The notes beneath the pieces were generated by a model. The model had not been told where the DNA came from. It made no database searches and saw only the letters and a list, made by a program, of their open reading frames with translations. This document shows positions 52,810 to 62,102 of a stretch of DNA of 64,000 nt, in pieces. Made by a program: the position numbers and the translations under genes. The DNA is from a bacterium (GTDB lineage: Bacteria > Bdellovibrionota > Bdellovibrionia > Bdellovibrionales > Bdellovibrionaceae). Numbering within the stretch: the first letter of the stretch is position 1; every line of letters begins with the position of its first letter. The DNA is taken from contig JAIELP010000004.1 in assembly GCA_019752925.1 (NCBI GenBank), positions 1-64,000 on the forward strand, written 5' to 3'.

Positions 52810-53403
52810 ATGAGCGGATGGATTGAAGTGGTAGCGGGATCGATGTACAGCGGTAAAACGGAAGAGCTTATCAGACGTGTGCGCCGTGCTCAGTATGCCA
52901 AATTAAAAACTCAGGTTTTTAAACCTATTATCGACCAACGTTATCATCAAACCAACGTCACTTCTCATAATCAGAATCAAGTTGAAGCCATTCCGTTAGT
53001 AAGTATTCACGATGTTTGGGATCACTTAGCTGATGACACCAAAGTTGTAGCCTTTGATGAAGGTCAGTTTTTCACTATGGATTTAGTGCAAGTTTGCCGT
53101 GATTTAGCAGCGCGCGGACTTCGCGTGATTATTTCTGGATTGGATATGGATTGGAAAGGTATGCCTTTTGAACCAATTCCTACGTTGATGGCCATTGCAG
53201 AAGATGTAACTAAGCATAGAGCGATCTGCACTAAATGCGGTGAGCTGGCTACTTATACGCAAAAAATCGGCGGATCGACGGAAGCTCAAGTGGAAGTGGG
53301 CTCTCAGGACTTTTATGAAGCTCGTTGTAGAGTGCACTTCAAGCCTAAGGTCGAGCAATCGGCGATTACAAGCTCAGCGTATATAGACCAAAGCCTGTCT
53401 TAA
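52810..53403 (+). CDS. tdk: Thymidine kinase (type II)
   Basis: 197 residues; GAGGGGG seven bases upstream. P-loop GSMYSGKT (10-17), catalytic AFDEGQFF (E84), lasso segment SGLDMDWKGMPFEP, and a structural zinc site C140/C143/C173/H176. It phosphorylates thymidine for salvage, a useful route for an organism fed with prey DNA. Upstream is a short AT-rich palindrome (GCTATAT ... ATATAGC near 52690-52710) that may be regulatory. Confidence 0.95.
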   Translation: MSGWIEVVAGSMYSGKTEELIRRVRRAQYAKLKTQVFKPIIDQRYHQTNVTSHNQNQVEAIPLVSIHDVWDHLADDTKVVAFDEGQFFTMDLVQVCRDLAARGLRVIISGLDMDWKGMPFEPIPTLMAIAEDVTKHRAICTKCGELATYTQKIGGSTEAQVEVGSQDFYEARCRVHFKPKVEQSAITSSAYIDQSLS

Positions 53404-53484
53404 AAAAATTAAATATTTTAAATCACCTTTTTTGTCTTATTCTATTTAAGTCTGTTTATCATTACATAAGACAAAGGGGTTCTA

Positions 53485-55950
53485 ATGAACAAAAAGCTAA
53501 TAGCTGTGGTTTCAGCTGCGGCAATTTTCGTAACGTCATGTACATCTTTTCAAGGTATTCGTCAGGTAGCAAGTGAGCCAGATGTAGAGGCAATTGCAGC
53601 TCAAGGCCGTGATTATTATTTCGACGGTGATCAAAGAGCACGTCCATTTGGCGGGCCAGAAATCAGAAAGCTTGCAACAGCACCTGATCTTAAGTTGATC
53701 GATGGTCAACTATTAAAAGACAACGATGCGGCTTTTGATAAAAAGTTGGATATGATTAACAGAGCAAATGAAGAAATCAGAATGGTTTACTTCATTTACG
53801 CAGACGATGATTCTTCATCAGTAATCAATCAGGCGTTAATCGCTAAAGCTCAATCGGGTGTTAAAGTTAAATTATTAGTGGACTTCATCACTAACTATAA
53901 GAACCTTGATTTATTCCAGATGTTAGAAGCTAAAGGCGGCGGAAATATCAAAACTTATTTCTACAACTTCCCGGGCGGTCAAATTGTACAGGACTCTAAC
54001 TACATGACTTTATCATGTCCTGAAGCAGCAAAACCTGATTCAGACACTTGTTATAGAGACAAAATGGCTAAGATGAATGCGATTGATAAAAAATCTCCAA
54101 CAGCATTCTCTAAAATTTTCCTTTCTGGCTTATACGGTAAAAACGCAACAGCTATTAAAGTAGCTATGGGTTACGGTGCACAGATTGATCCTTCTAAGTT
54201 CAAGCAATCAACTGATGGCAAAACTGCTAAACAGTTAGAAGAAGAAAAAGACAACTTAATTGAATTTGCTGAATTGGTTTCTGATGCATTCATTAAAAAC
54301 AGCTTATGGGCTAAAATTAAGCTTTCGATTGCAATGGTTGCTTACGGCGATACTTTAAATCCATTAGTGAATGAAGTAACGGGCCGCTTGCCGATCAGAA
54401 GTATTGAGAAAAACGAAGACCATGGCCAATTATGGGATCACTTATCTGATTACACTCATCATAAATTATTGGCTATTGATGGCGAAGAGTTTATCTTAGG
54501 TGGCCGTAATATCGAAGACTCTTATCATATGCAAGAGCGTGTAGGTTCGTCTGGTAAGTACATTTTTATCGACACAGATTTCTGGGGTAAAACGGCTAAA
54601 GGCGGAACTGCTGCAGTTGAAGCTTCTTATGACACTATCTTAAAAACAACAATGGTTGCTGATATGGTACGTGTTCAAAGAGTAGTACCAAATGACTTCA
54701 TCGCAAATACTAAGCGTGCTAGTGCCGAGGTGCCAAGTGCTTCTGAAATGGCTGTGGGCGCGTGTTTACAAGCTAAATCTGCTGACTTAGGTGCTTGTGT
54801 TCTTTCTTCTTTACCGCAAATGCCGGGTTACAAGAGTGCGGCAGACCGTATTGCGGCTCAAGAAGCTGCAATGGCTCAATCAGTTGCACGCTACCAAACT
54901 AAATACGTAGCTGCTGGTAAAAAACAAAATAACAAATCTTTCGGTCAATTATCAGCTAACGATTTACAAAACGCTGAATTCCATTATTTAGAAAACGTAA
55001 ATTACAGAAAAGGTAATTTAAATCAACGTATCATGGGTTCTAAATTAGGTGCTGAAGCTAAGAATAATAAAAATATTCAAGCGGCTTGGTACGGAGCTCT
55101 TGAGCACACTTGCCGTGTAAGTCGTAAACAAGAACGTAATATGGAAGTTGTTATCCATACAGCTTACTTATTGATGCCTTCTGGAATGGTTCATCGTATT
55201 GCTAAAATGATGAATAATGACTACGGCGATTGTTCTCGCGTAAAAATTATCTTTATTACAAACTCTCCGGAAACTACGGATTTAGGCCCGATCAATTTAT
55301 TAGCCCGTTACCAACTGGGTGCTTTATTTGATCACTATCAGGGTTTAGTTCAGTATGAAAAGAAATCTAACGAAAGCTGGTTAGGTCGAAAACTCTACAA
55401 ACGTTTCTTCCCAACACTTGAATACTACGAGTACAAAGCTACTGGCGGCGCAGGTCAGTCTTTACACACCAAATTATCACTTATTGGTGATGACTTAATC
55501 GTGGGTTCTGCAAATGCTGATATCCGTTCGTATTACATGGATACCAATAATGCCCTTATGATCAGAAATGCTAATGAGCTTAATCAGCAGTACCGCGATT
55601 ATATTAAAGGTTTAATATCTTCAGGTCGTATTGAAAATAGAATGGCTAATTTCGTGGGCAAAACAGCTCAAGAATTACGTGGCGAAAATTCTTATATGCT
55701 AGATGTAAGTGCTAAACGTTGGAAACAAGAAAAGCGTTTAACTCCAGAAAGACGAGAATCCATTCTTAACAATCTAGATAAAGCTGGTGCAAAAATCACT
55801 AACACTACAAAACGTCTGTTAGTATTCAGAGATGAATTTGATTTTAACCGTGGCTTTGGTAGAAGCGAAGGTGGTAATGATAACTACTATATCAATAAAG
55901 AGTTAAACGAGATCGCTAACGATTTCGACGGAACGTTCAAAGTATTCTAA
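53485..55950 (+). CDS. Phospholipase D-family lipoprotein
   Basis: 821 residues. Lipobox VTSC (Cys 19). Two PLD motifs: HHKLLAID (H325, K327, D332) and HTKLSLIGDD (H661, K663), the second with Gly at the usual Asp position and D669 next to it, before GSAN. These catalyse phosphodiester transfer through a phospho-histidine. The two motifs are separated by a long helical insert (~400-560). The lipoprotein anchor would place it at the outer membrane or periplasm; a role in prey lipid breakdown or cardiolipin synthesis is inference. Codons are slightly more regular than the neighbours (AAA/AAC rich), possibly high expression. Confidence 0.85.
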   Translation: MNKKLIAVVSAAAIFVTSCTSFQGIRQVASEPDVEAIAAQGRDYYFDGDQRARPFGGPEIRKLATAPDLKLIDGQLLKDNDAAFDKKLDMINRANEEIRMVYFIYADDDSSSVINQALIAKAQSGVKVKLLVDFITNYKNLDLFQMLEAKGGGNIKTYFYNFPGGQIVQDSNYMTLSCPEAAKPDSDTCYRDKMAKMNAIDKKSPTAFSKIFLSGLYGKNATAIKVAMGYGAQIDPSKFKQSTDGKTAKQLEEEKDNLIEFAELVSDAFIKNSLWAKIKLSIAMVAYGDTLNPLVNEVTGRLPIRSIEKNEDHGQLWDHLSDYTHHKLLAIDGEEFILGGRNIEDSYHMQERVGSSGKYIFIDTDFWGKTAKGGTAAVEASYDTILKTTMVADMVRVQRVVPNDFIANTKRASAEVPSASEMAVGACLQAKSADLGACVLSSLPQMPGYKSAADRIAAQEAAMAQSVARYQTKYVAAGKKQNNKSFGQLSANDLQNAEFHYLENVNYRKGNLNQRIMGSKLGAEAKNNKNIQAAWYGALEHTCRVSRKQERNMEVVIHTAYLLMPSGMVHRIAKMMNNDYGDCSRVKIIFITNSPETTDLGPINLLARYQLGALFDHYQGLVQYEKKSNESWLGRKLYKRFFPTLEYYEYKATGGAGQSLHTKLSLIGDDLIVGSANADIRSYYMDTNNALMIRNANELNQQYRDYIKGLISSGRIENRMANFVGKTAQELRGENSYMLDVSAKRWKQEKRLTPERRESILNNLDKAGAKITNTTKRLLVFRDEFDFNRGFGRSEGGNDNYYINKELNEIANDFDGTFKVF

Positions 55951-55999
55951 TTTAGATCTTACAAAACACAGAGAGGTTGAGTGAAATCGGCCTCTGAAC

Positions 56000-56036
56000 A
56001 AACCCACATAGAAGACTCATGTGGGTTTTGTTTTTT
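56000..56036 (+). terminator. Terminator after phospholipase gene
   Basis: A 10-bp stem (56000-56009 with 56019-56028, AAACCCACAT) is followed by TGTTTTTT. It also separates the convergent PilZ gene, with a weaker T-run in that direction. Confidence 0.85.
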
Positions 56037-56042
56037 AAGTCT

Positions 56043-56732
56043 TTATTGTTTGGTATTGGCGTTAAACATATTAATATCCTGTACTATATGTGAAACCCGC
56101 TCTTTTTGAACATCGGTAATTTCCGCAAACTCTAGGCCCACTATAGAATTCATATTTGGGCGCACCAGAATAAACCGGATAATAGCCATAGTTGAAACTT
56201 CAGCTCTTTTATAAATTTGAAATTTAATTTTTATAATATCATCGCGCTGGTAAGTGGGATGTTGCTGTGTAATCTCAAAGCGTATACCACCCAAAGAAAT
56301 ATCCACGACATTACATTTAATGGGCTCAGGCTTTGTGGAGCTGCCAAGGATAGCTGCGGTTTGGGCCCATTTTTTGGGAATCATAAAGCGAGGTTCTTTA
56401 CGGCGTTTAAGCTGAATAACCTTGGAACCCATATCAAAGTAATAGCGGTTCATGTGGGATTTAATAAATGTTTTAACAAAAAACACTTCAGTTCCTACAT
56501 TGAATTTAATAGAAACTTCTTTATCGGGATCAATTTTAACAACATTTGCTTCAGAAGGTAAAAGAGCGCGTTTATCCAGAAAGTTCTCAATAAAGGTTTT
56601 AATTGGTGTTGGGTGAGAGTCGACTTTAAAAACTAGAGCGGATTTTTCACTATGGGCTGAGCGTAGCGCCGACAGGGAATCACTCTCGTTGAGTTCACTT
56701 AAAAATTCCGTAATTCCTTCTGCTTGCGACAT
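56043..56732 (-). CDS. PilZ-domain protein (c-di-GMP effector)
   Basis: 229 residues. PilZ landmarks: RRKEPRF (~110-116, the RxxxR loop) and DISLGGIRFEI (~144-154, DxSxxG). The N-terminal part (~20-100) has a YcgR-like beta domain. Such proteins bind cyclic di-GMP and control motility or surface traits; Bdellovibrio-type predators use this messenger to switch lifestyles. The gene starts 15 bases downstream of the trmFO stop, on the same strand. Confidence 0.85.
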   Translation of the reverse strand: MSQAEGITEFLSELNESDSLSALRSAHSEKSALVFKVDSHPTPIKTFIENFLDKRALLPSEANVVKIDPDKEVSIKFNVGTEVFFVKTFIKSHMNRYYFDMGSKVIQLKRRKEPRFMIPKKWAQTAAILGSSTKPEPIKCNVVDISLGGIRFEITQQHPTYQRDDIIKIKFQIYKRAEVSTMAIIRFILVRPNMNSIVGLEFAEITDVQKERVSHIVQDINMFNANTKQ

Positions 56733-56746
56733 AGCCGATTATTATA

Positions 56747-58060
56747 TCATCGAATCCAAGAGCGTAAAGCTTCTTGTGCGCGTTGTATCTGTTTTGTCTT
56801 CTTTTCTTTTTTGTCGCGCAGCTCTTCCGGCCATGGGGGAATGAGACCAAAGTTTATATTTGTCGGTTGGAAATTTTCTGCACGGAAAGGGTCGGTAATA
56901 GCTTCTAATAACGAGCCTAAGGCCGTATCGCGTGGCGGTGGAGAAAGAGTGTGATCGCTCAGTTTTTGTTCAATAAAGGTGGCCACAAGAAGTCCTATGC
57001 AGGTCGATTCGAAGTAACCTTCAACTCCGGTGATTTGCCCTGCAAAAAACAACCAAGGATCGTTTTTTGAAGACAAGTCTTTATTCAGTCTCTTAGGTGA
57101 ATTGATGAACATATTGCGATGAATGCTGCCGAGTTTTAAAAATTCGGCGTTTTCTAATCCTGGAATCATTCTAAATACACGCGTTTGCTCGCCATAAGCC
57201 ATACGAGTTTGGAATCCCACAATATTGTACGCCGTACCTTCTTTATTATCCTGACGTAATTGTACTACTGCAAATGGGTAGCGTCCGGTTTTTGGGTCCG
57301 TTAAACCAACCGGTTTCATCGGGCCAAATCTTAATGTTTGAGGTCCGCGCTCTACCATCACTTCAATAGGCATGCAGCCTTCGAAAAATTCAGTTGTTTC
57401 AAAGTGTTTAGGTTCAATTTTACGTGCGTTGGTTACTTCCTGAATAAAATTATTGTACTGTTCTTTGTTCATCGGGCAGTTGTAATAATCGGGAGTGCCT
57501 TTGTCGTAACGATCGGCTTTCCAGGCAATGTCTTTATTGATGGAATCGGCATCAATGATAGGTGCGATGGCATCAAAGAAATAAAGGAACTCGTCGCCGA
57601 AATGTTTTTGCAAATCCTGCGCAAGGGGTTCGTCAGTTAATGGTCCTGTTGCAATAACAGTAGGGCGCTCAACTTGATCCAGAGAAAGCACAGCTTCGCG
57701 CTTAATTGTAATTTTAGGGTGAGCCTCAACCATTTCGGTAATTTTTTTTGCAAATCGCTCGCGATCTATGCCCAAAGCCTGACCTGCAGGCACAGAGGCT
57801 TCTTTAGCCGCTTTTAATATAAATGAATTTAATTGCTCTGCTTCCCATTTAAGTTGGCCAGGAGCCGATACCTCCGACATGCTACCGAAAGAATTAGAGC
57901 AAACAAGTTCAGCAAATTGGTCTGTTTTGTGTGCGGGGGTGGGCTTTGTGCCGCGCATTTCGTAGAGAACGACTTCAAATCCTTTATGAGCCAATTGGAG
58001 AGCACATTCACTTCCCGCAAGACCCGCTCCCACTACTGTAATACGCTTATTATTTTGCAT
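56747..58060 (-). CDS. trmFO: Folate-dependent tRNA m5U54 methyltransferase
   Basis: 437 residues from the ATG at 58060 (an in-frame GTG lies two codons upstream). FAD-binding GAGLAGSECALQLA at the N terminus, then YEMRGTKPTPAHKT, ELVCSNSFGS, SVPAGQALGIDRE, and C-terminal FAGQITGVEGYFEST. It uses methylene-THF and FAD to methylate U54 of tRNA. The folate source is consistent with the pab operon in this window. It is divergent from the DUF721 gene. Confidence 0.95.
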   Translation of the reverse strand: MQNNKRITVVGAGLAGSECALQLAHKGFEVVLYEMRGTKPTPAHKTDQFAELVCSNSFGSMSEVSAPGQLKWEAEQLNSFILKAAKEASVPAGQALGIDRERFAKKITEMVEAHPKITIKREAVLSLDQVERPTVIATGPLTDEPLAQDLQKHFGDEFLYFFDAIAPIIDADSINKDIAWKADRYDKGTPDYYNCPMNKEQYNNFIQEVTNARKIEPKHFETTEFFEGCMPIEVMVERGPQTLRFGPMKPVGLTDPKTGRYPFAVVQLRQDNKEGTAYNIVGFQTRMAYGEQTRVFRMIPGLENAEFLKLGSIHRNMFINSPKRLNKDLSSKNDPWLFFAGQITGVEGYFESTCIGLLVATFIEQKLSDHTLSPPPRDTALGSLLEAITDPFRAENFQPTNINFGLIPPWPEELRDKKEKKTKQIQRAQEALRSWIR

Positions 58061-58118
58061 GGACACTAAGTAGACTTTATTAATGAAAAAATCAAGGCCT
58101 TGTGATAGCTCTATTTAC

Positions 58119-58502
58119 ATGTCTTCAGAGCGTGATTTCAAAACTAAATTTCAGACCGGCGCCGAAGTGCTCCACAAGCTTTTAGAAGATAAGGCGGGGC
58201 CTGTGTCCGACCAATATCTGCGCTGGAAGTTGTGGCTTAACTGGAAAGATGTGGTAGGCCCTACGGTATCGCAAAATGCTGAGCCCATTTCGTATCATCA
58301 AGGTGTACTTTGGTTGTGCGTAAAAAATTCGGTTTGGATGCAGCAGATGAGCTTTATGTTGGAGCCGATTAAGCATTCAGTAAATCAGAAATTTAAAGCG
58401 GGATTTGTTAAAGAAGTGCGTTTAACTTTAGATCGTAAACTAACTCCTCAATCTAACGATGAGGAGTTTAAGAAAAACTTGACGAAATTTATCAAAAAAT
58501 AA
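58119..58502 (+). CDS. DUF721 protein, DciA-like
   Basis: 127 residues from the ATG at 58119 (MSSERD); an ATG at 58083 in the same frame would place it 22 bases from the trmFO start. The DUF721 core is seen in WKDVVGPTVSQNAEPISYHQGVLWLCVKNSVWMQQM and the following helix. DUF721 proteins include DciA, which loads or activates the replicative helicase in bacteria lacking DnaC. The sequence here is short, and no replication genes are adjacent. It ends one base before the convergent secreted gene. Confidence 0.75.
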   Translation: MSSERDFKTKFQTGAEVLHKLLEDKAGPVSDQYLRWKLWLNWKDVVGPTVSQNAEPISYHQGVLWLCVKNSVWMQQMSFMLEPIKHSVNQKFKAGFVKEVRLTLDRKLTPQSNDEEFKKNLTKFIKK

Positions 58503-59048
58503 TTAACAGCCAGAACCTTCCATGATGATCTGATGGATTTTTCCATTTTCAGTATCAAGGATTAATAAAGACGGGAAAGTTACTCCGCATTGAACTGCTC
58601 CAGTAGGTGCAACGCCGAATTTAACAGATTTGATTGATTTTAAAATATTGAAAGCTTTTTTAACTTTTAACATACCATCAGCAAATTTAATTTTATCAGC
58701 ATCAGTTTGTTCGCCATCTTCTAAGGCCTGATCTAAAGCGTTTGTAATATAAGATTGTGCGCCTGAAAGATTTTCTAAGCCCCAGCTCATTGAGTCGGCT
58801 TCCCAGGCATCTCCTGAAGTGCTTTTCCAGCTGGCTTCGAAATCTTCTTCAGATTCAACGATTTGTTCGTTTAATCCGAATTCAAGAAGCATCGCTTTAG
58901 GTGCGCCGGCTTTTACCGTGTAAGTGTTAGAGCCTTCTGCGATTGAAGCCAGAATATCGGCTGCAGTTGCAATACGTTTAGAGATGTTTTGGGCCTGTGA
59001 GAATTGAGATAGTAAAACCATTGAAACGAATATTAATAAGTTTTTCAT
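58503..59048 (-). CDS. Secreted protein, unknown function
   Basis: 181 residues from the ATG at 59048, with AAGGA upstream; the frame extends to 59087 without a good site. Signal peptide ends SQAQ. The mature part is mostly helical and acidic, with two Cys (VQCGV and the last residue GSGC). No known family. The last-codon cysteine could pair with VQCGV. Confidence 0.7.
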   Translation of the reverse strand: MKNLLIFVSMVLLSQFSQAQNISKRIATAADILASIAEGSNTYTVKAGAPKAMLLEFGLNEQIVESEEDFEASWKSTSGDAWEADSMSWGLENLSGAQSYITNALDQALEDGEQTDADKIKFADGMLKVKKAFNILKSIKSVKFGVAPTGAVQCGVTFPSLLILDTENGKIHQIIMEGSGC

Positions 59049-59168
59049 AAAATTCCTTTGTTTGTTGATGCGCTCTTTATAGGGCAAAGGTGCTTAAAAC
59101 AAAAGTGAATTTTGCAACACTTGATATGCTAAAATTGAATTGTAATATTTACTGTCAGATTTTGGTTA

Positions 59169-59912
59169 TTACTCGTCGATTGAAGACTTCAAAATACTCT
59201 TAACCTGTTGGTCTTTTTGGCCTGCGCCCAGTATATTTTTAATTCTTTCATGAATAGAACGGTCGTTGATTAAGGCACCTAAAGTGCCTTCGCCGCGATC
59301 TACTTTGTTCATAATGCTTTCAAGCTTAGCCACCGAACCATTAATTGAAGCTACATTCAGATTGGCTAAGTTTGCGCTGGCCTTTTCCATGTTGTTAACA
59401 ATGTTAGGCAACTTATTTTGTTGCGCTAATGACCCTGTAATTACTTTAAGGTCGTTGAGGATATCAAATAATTTTTCACTTTCATTTCCGCGTTTAGAAA
59501 GTACGGATAAAATATCATTTCCGTAATCAGAAGCAATTTCGTCGCCGTTTGAAATAGTTTCTGTTGAGACCGTTCCTGGGGTGATATAAAGGAATTTGTC
59601 TCCTAATGCACCTTGAGTCCGTATTTCAACACGGCTGTCTTTTTTAATTTTGCTTTTAGCTTCGGCTTCAATACGAGCAGTTACTTTTACTAAATTGCGG
59701 TTAGAGTCAAATTCGATATTTTCAATATTACCCACTTTAACCCCGGCCAATGAAACCACAGCGCCTTTATTTAGGCCCTGAACGGAGTCGAAATAACTAT
59801 TAACTTCTACAACTTCCTGGAACATGGATTTGTTGGAACCCAACATAAAAATGGTAGTTAATAAAACGGCTAAACCTGCTGCTAAGAATACGCCAACTTT
59901 AATTTGTGTCAT
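59169..59912 (-). CDS. mlaD: MlaD-type lipid-binding MCE protein
   Basis: 247 residues with one N-terminal membrane helix and an MCE domain (~35-120; VNSYFDSVQGLNKGAVVSLAGVKVG, ALGDKFLYITPG). The C-terminal part (~150-230) is a long helix with Asn/Leu repeats, ending GTLGALINDRSIHERI. MlaD rings pass phospholipids between the inner and outer membranes. It overlaps mlaF by four bases. It is longer than E. coli MlaD (~183). Confidence 0.92.
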   Translation of the reverse strand: MTQIKVGVFLAAGLAVLLTTIFMLGSNKSMFQEVVEVNSYFDSVQGLNKGAVVSLAGVKVGNIENIEFDSNRNLVKVTARIEAEAKSKIKKDSRVEIRTQGALGDKFLYITPGTVSTETISNGDEIASDYGNDILSVLSKRGNESEKLFDILNDLKVITGSLAQQNKLPNIVNNMEKASANLANLNVASINGSVAKLESIMNKVDRGEGTLGALINDRSIHERIKNILGAGQKDQQVKSILKSSIDE

Positions 59913-60640
59913 AGAATATTTCCCTCGATAAACTGGTGGATTAAGCCGTCGTTTTTGTTCTTCAGCTGCTCAATAGTGCCTTGTTCTTTAATTACTTTAT
60001 CTTTTAAGAAAGCAAATTTATCACATACGGCAAAGGCCGTAGGCATATCGTGTGTAACTAAAATAGACGTTACACCTTTAGTTTTTAAATTTAAAATTAG
60101 TTCCTGAATTTTTTTGGTATTGTATGGATCTAAACCGGCAGTAGGTTCATCATACAAAATAATTTCGGGCTCCAGCATCATGGCGCGGGCTAAGCCCACG
60201 CGCTTTTGCATACCGCCGGATAATTCATTGGGATAAAGTCTTTCTATGCCGCTTAAGCCGAAGTCGGCTAATTGCGCCTGAATTTTTTTCGATATTTCAA
60301 TTTGACTGAGCTGAGTATGTTCTTTTAAAGGGTAAGATAAATTTTGAAATACAGTCATAGAGTCAAACAGCGCGCCGCCTTGAAATGCGTAAGCTACTTT
60401 CTTGCGTAAATGCCTCCAGTTGGCTTCCGTATAACGGGTGATTTCTTCATCGTTAATATGTATGCTGCCTGAATCCGGCTTTTCAAGACCTATGAGGCTT
60501 CTTAAAATAACGGATTTACCGGCGCCGGACCCGCCTACCAAACCCAGACATTCGCCTTTTTTTACATAAAAGCTGACATCCTCGTGTACGAGTTTTGTTC
60601 CGAATGATTTACGAAAGTTTTGAACTTCTATTACAGCCAT
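59909..60640 (-). CDS. mlaF: MlaF-type ABC ATPase
   Basis: 243 residues. Walker A GGSGAGKS (36-43), Q-loop FQGG, signature ELSGGMQKRVGLARAM, Walker B IILYDEPTAGLDP and switch LVTHDM. The MlaF form has the long ELSGGMQKR motif and an Asp/Glu-rich C terminus. It powers phospholipid transport with MlaE and MlaD. It overlaps mlaE by ten bases. Confidence 0.93.
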   Translation of the reverse strand: MAVIEVQNFRKSFGTKLVHEDVSFYVKKGECLGLVGGSGAGKSVILRSLIGLEKPDSGSIHINDEEITRYTEANWRHLRKKVAYAFQGGALFDSMTVFQNLSYPLKEHTQLSQIEISKKIQAQLADFGLSGIERLYPNELSGGMQKRVGLARAMMLEPEIILYDEPTAGLDPYNTKKIQELILNLKTKGVTSILVTHDMPTAFAVCDKFAFLKDKVIKEQGTIEQLKNKNDGLIHQFIEGNIL

Positions 60641-61419
60641 TTTTCAATAATCCAGAATAGTTTAGCTAAGAAAAAGTCGCCTAATAAAATAAGTAAAGAA
60701 GATGTGACCACGGCCTTACGAGTGGCCATTCCCACTTCTTGAGTGCCGTTTTTAACAGTTAAGCCGAAGTAGCATGAAGGCACTGAAATAAATAATGCAA
60801 AAAAGAATGTTTTAGCAAATCCCGACAGATAATCTTTGATGTTGGCTGTATCTAAAATGCGGCGGTAGTAAAATTGAGGATCAAGGCCCAATTCGCTGAC
60901 GCCGATAAGCCATCCACCGGCATTGCCTAGAACGTTAGCCATCGCTACTAATAAAGGAAGAATAATTAAACAGGCCAAAATACGCGGCAGCACTATTTTT
61001 TTAATAGGCGAGGTTCCCAGTGCACGTATCGCATCGATTTGCTGGGTTACAACCATAGAGCCGATTTCGCTGGCCATACCGGCTCCTACTCGGGCCGCGA
61101 GCATTAAACTTGTAAACATGGGACCGATTTCGCGGAAAATAGTTGAAGCCACTAAACGGGGAACATAGGGTTTTCCGCCGAATTTTTCTAGGCCGAAGCC
61201 AAATTGCAGAGCCATCACCATGCCGATTGTAGTTGAAGTCACGAATACCAGCGGAAATGAGCGCACACCAATTTGATAGATTTGTTCAACTAATAAATTC
61301 CAGTAAAAAGGTTTTCTGAAACCTTCGCGTAAACAGTCTCTGATCAAAAGGGTAATGCCGCCTAAAAAGTAAAGCTGCTCTTCGATCCATAAAATCAGGG
61401 GAGAGGTCACTTTATTCAT
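60631..61419 (-). CDS. mlaE: MlaE-type ABC permease
   Basis: 262 residues, five membrane helices, with the MlaE signature segment FGLEKFGGKPYVPRLVAST and MAARVGAGMASEIGSMVVTQQIDAI. The substrate is phospholipid. It starts inside the last four bases of the upstream lipoprotein gene, so the whole operon is translationally coupled. MlaB and MlaC homologues are not seen here. Confidence 0.93.
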   Translation of the reverse strand: MNKVTSPLILWIEEQLYFLGGITLLIRDCLREGFRKPFYWNLLVEQIYQIGVRSFPLVFVTSTTIGMVMALQFGFGLEKFGGKPYVPRLVASTIFREIGPMFTSLMLAARVGAGMASEIGSMVVTQQIDAIRALGTSPIKKIVLPRILACLIILPLLVAMANVLGNAGGWLIGVSELGLDPQFYYRRILDTANIKDYLSGFAKTFFFALFISVPSCYFGLTVKNGTQEVGMATRKAVVTSSLLILLGDFFLAKLFWIIEKWL

Positions 61420-61910
61420 TCAAAGCTAAAACCATTTAAAAATTGATCAAATTGCTTGCGGTCGTTAGTTAAATTATTAAGCTTTCCTGATAGAGAGGCC
61501 ACATAGCCGCAGGATTTTCTTTTAAATGAAATAGACTGAATTTCAATCTCAACTCCATCTAAAACTGCATTTATATTTCGTGCAAAGGCGGGCCGATTTT
61601 GTAAAGTAAGCGTTTCTTCTTTAATAACTTTAATATTGTCGAGAGAGCTTTCGATGATCTGGTGAAGATTGGAAAGTTTACTGTCGGAATCGCTGCAGTT
61701 TGAAATGATTGAAATAACATTGCCGCTTTTGAGATTTTTCCAGGAAGGATAAACGGATGTGTCCATTTTTATAAATGGAGATGTTGGCTCGGTCAGTTTT
61801 ATTTCTTTACTGAATGTCGGCGGTGCATCTTTTAATATCGATGAAACGCAGGATACAAATATAAAAGGTAGAGATACTATAATAAGTGTTGCAACTAGTT
61901 GTTTTTTCAT
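61416..61910 (-). CDS. Operon lipoprotein preceding mlaE
   Basis: 164 residues. Signal peptide with lipobox FVSC (Cys 21). The mature part (PSWKNLKSGNVISIIS, NISKVIKEE-like stretches) has two Cys, NCSDS and KSCGY. The first gene of the Mla operon, overlapping mlaE by four bases. It may be an outer-membrane or periplasmic component replacing MlaA/MlaC, comparable in place to auxiliary lipoproteins such as PqiC; the sequence itself identifies no known family. Confidence 0.75.
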   Translation of the reverse strand: MKKQLVATLIIVSLPFIFVSCVSSILKDAPPTFSKEIKLTEPTSPFIKMDTSVYPSWKNLKSGNVISIISNCSDSDSKLSNLHQIIESSLDNIKVIKEETLTLQNRPAFARNINAVLDGVEIEIQSISFKRKSCGYVASLSGKLNNLTNDRKQFDQFLNGFSFE

Positions 61911-62102
61911 GATGTTCCCTAATTATGTGATGACTTATTGAGTGCGTCGAGTCTAGTTAATCAATAAGCCAGTGTTGAGTTTTTTGTGTCAGAGATTTGG
62001 CTGGACTGAGCCAAAAAAATTGGATTTTTTTTCCTAGCCTAAAATTTAAAGCATCTGGGGAATCAAAAGCCATGGCACCTGAAATGCTTTTTGTTCTATT
62101 TG

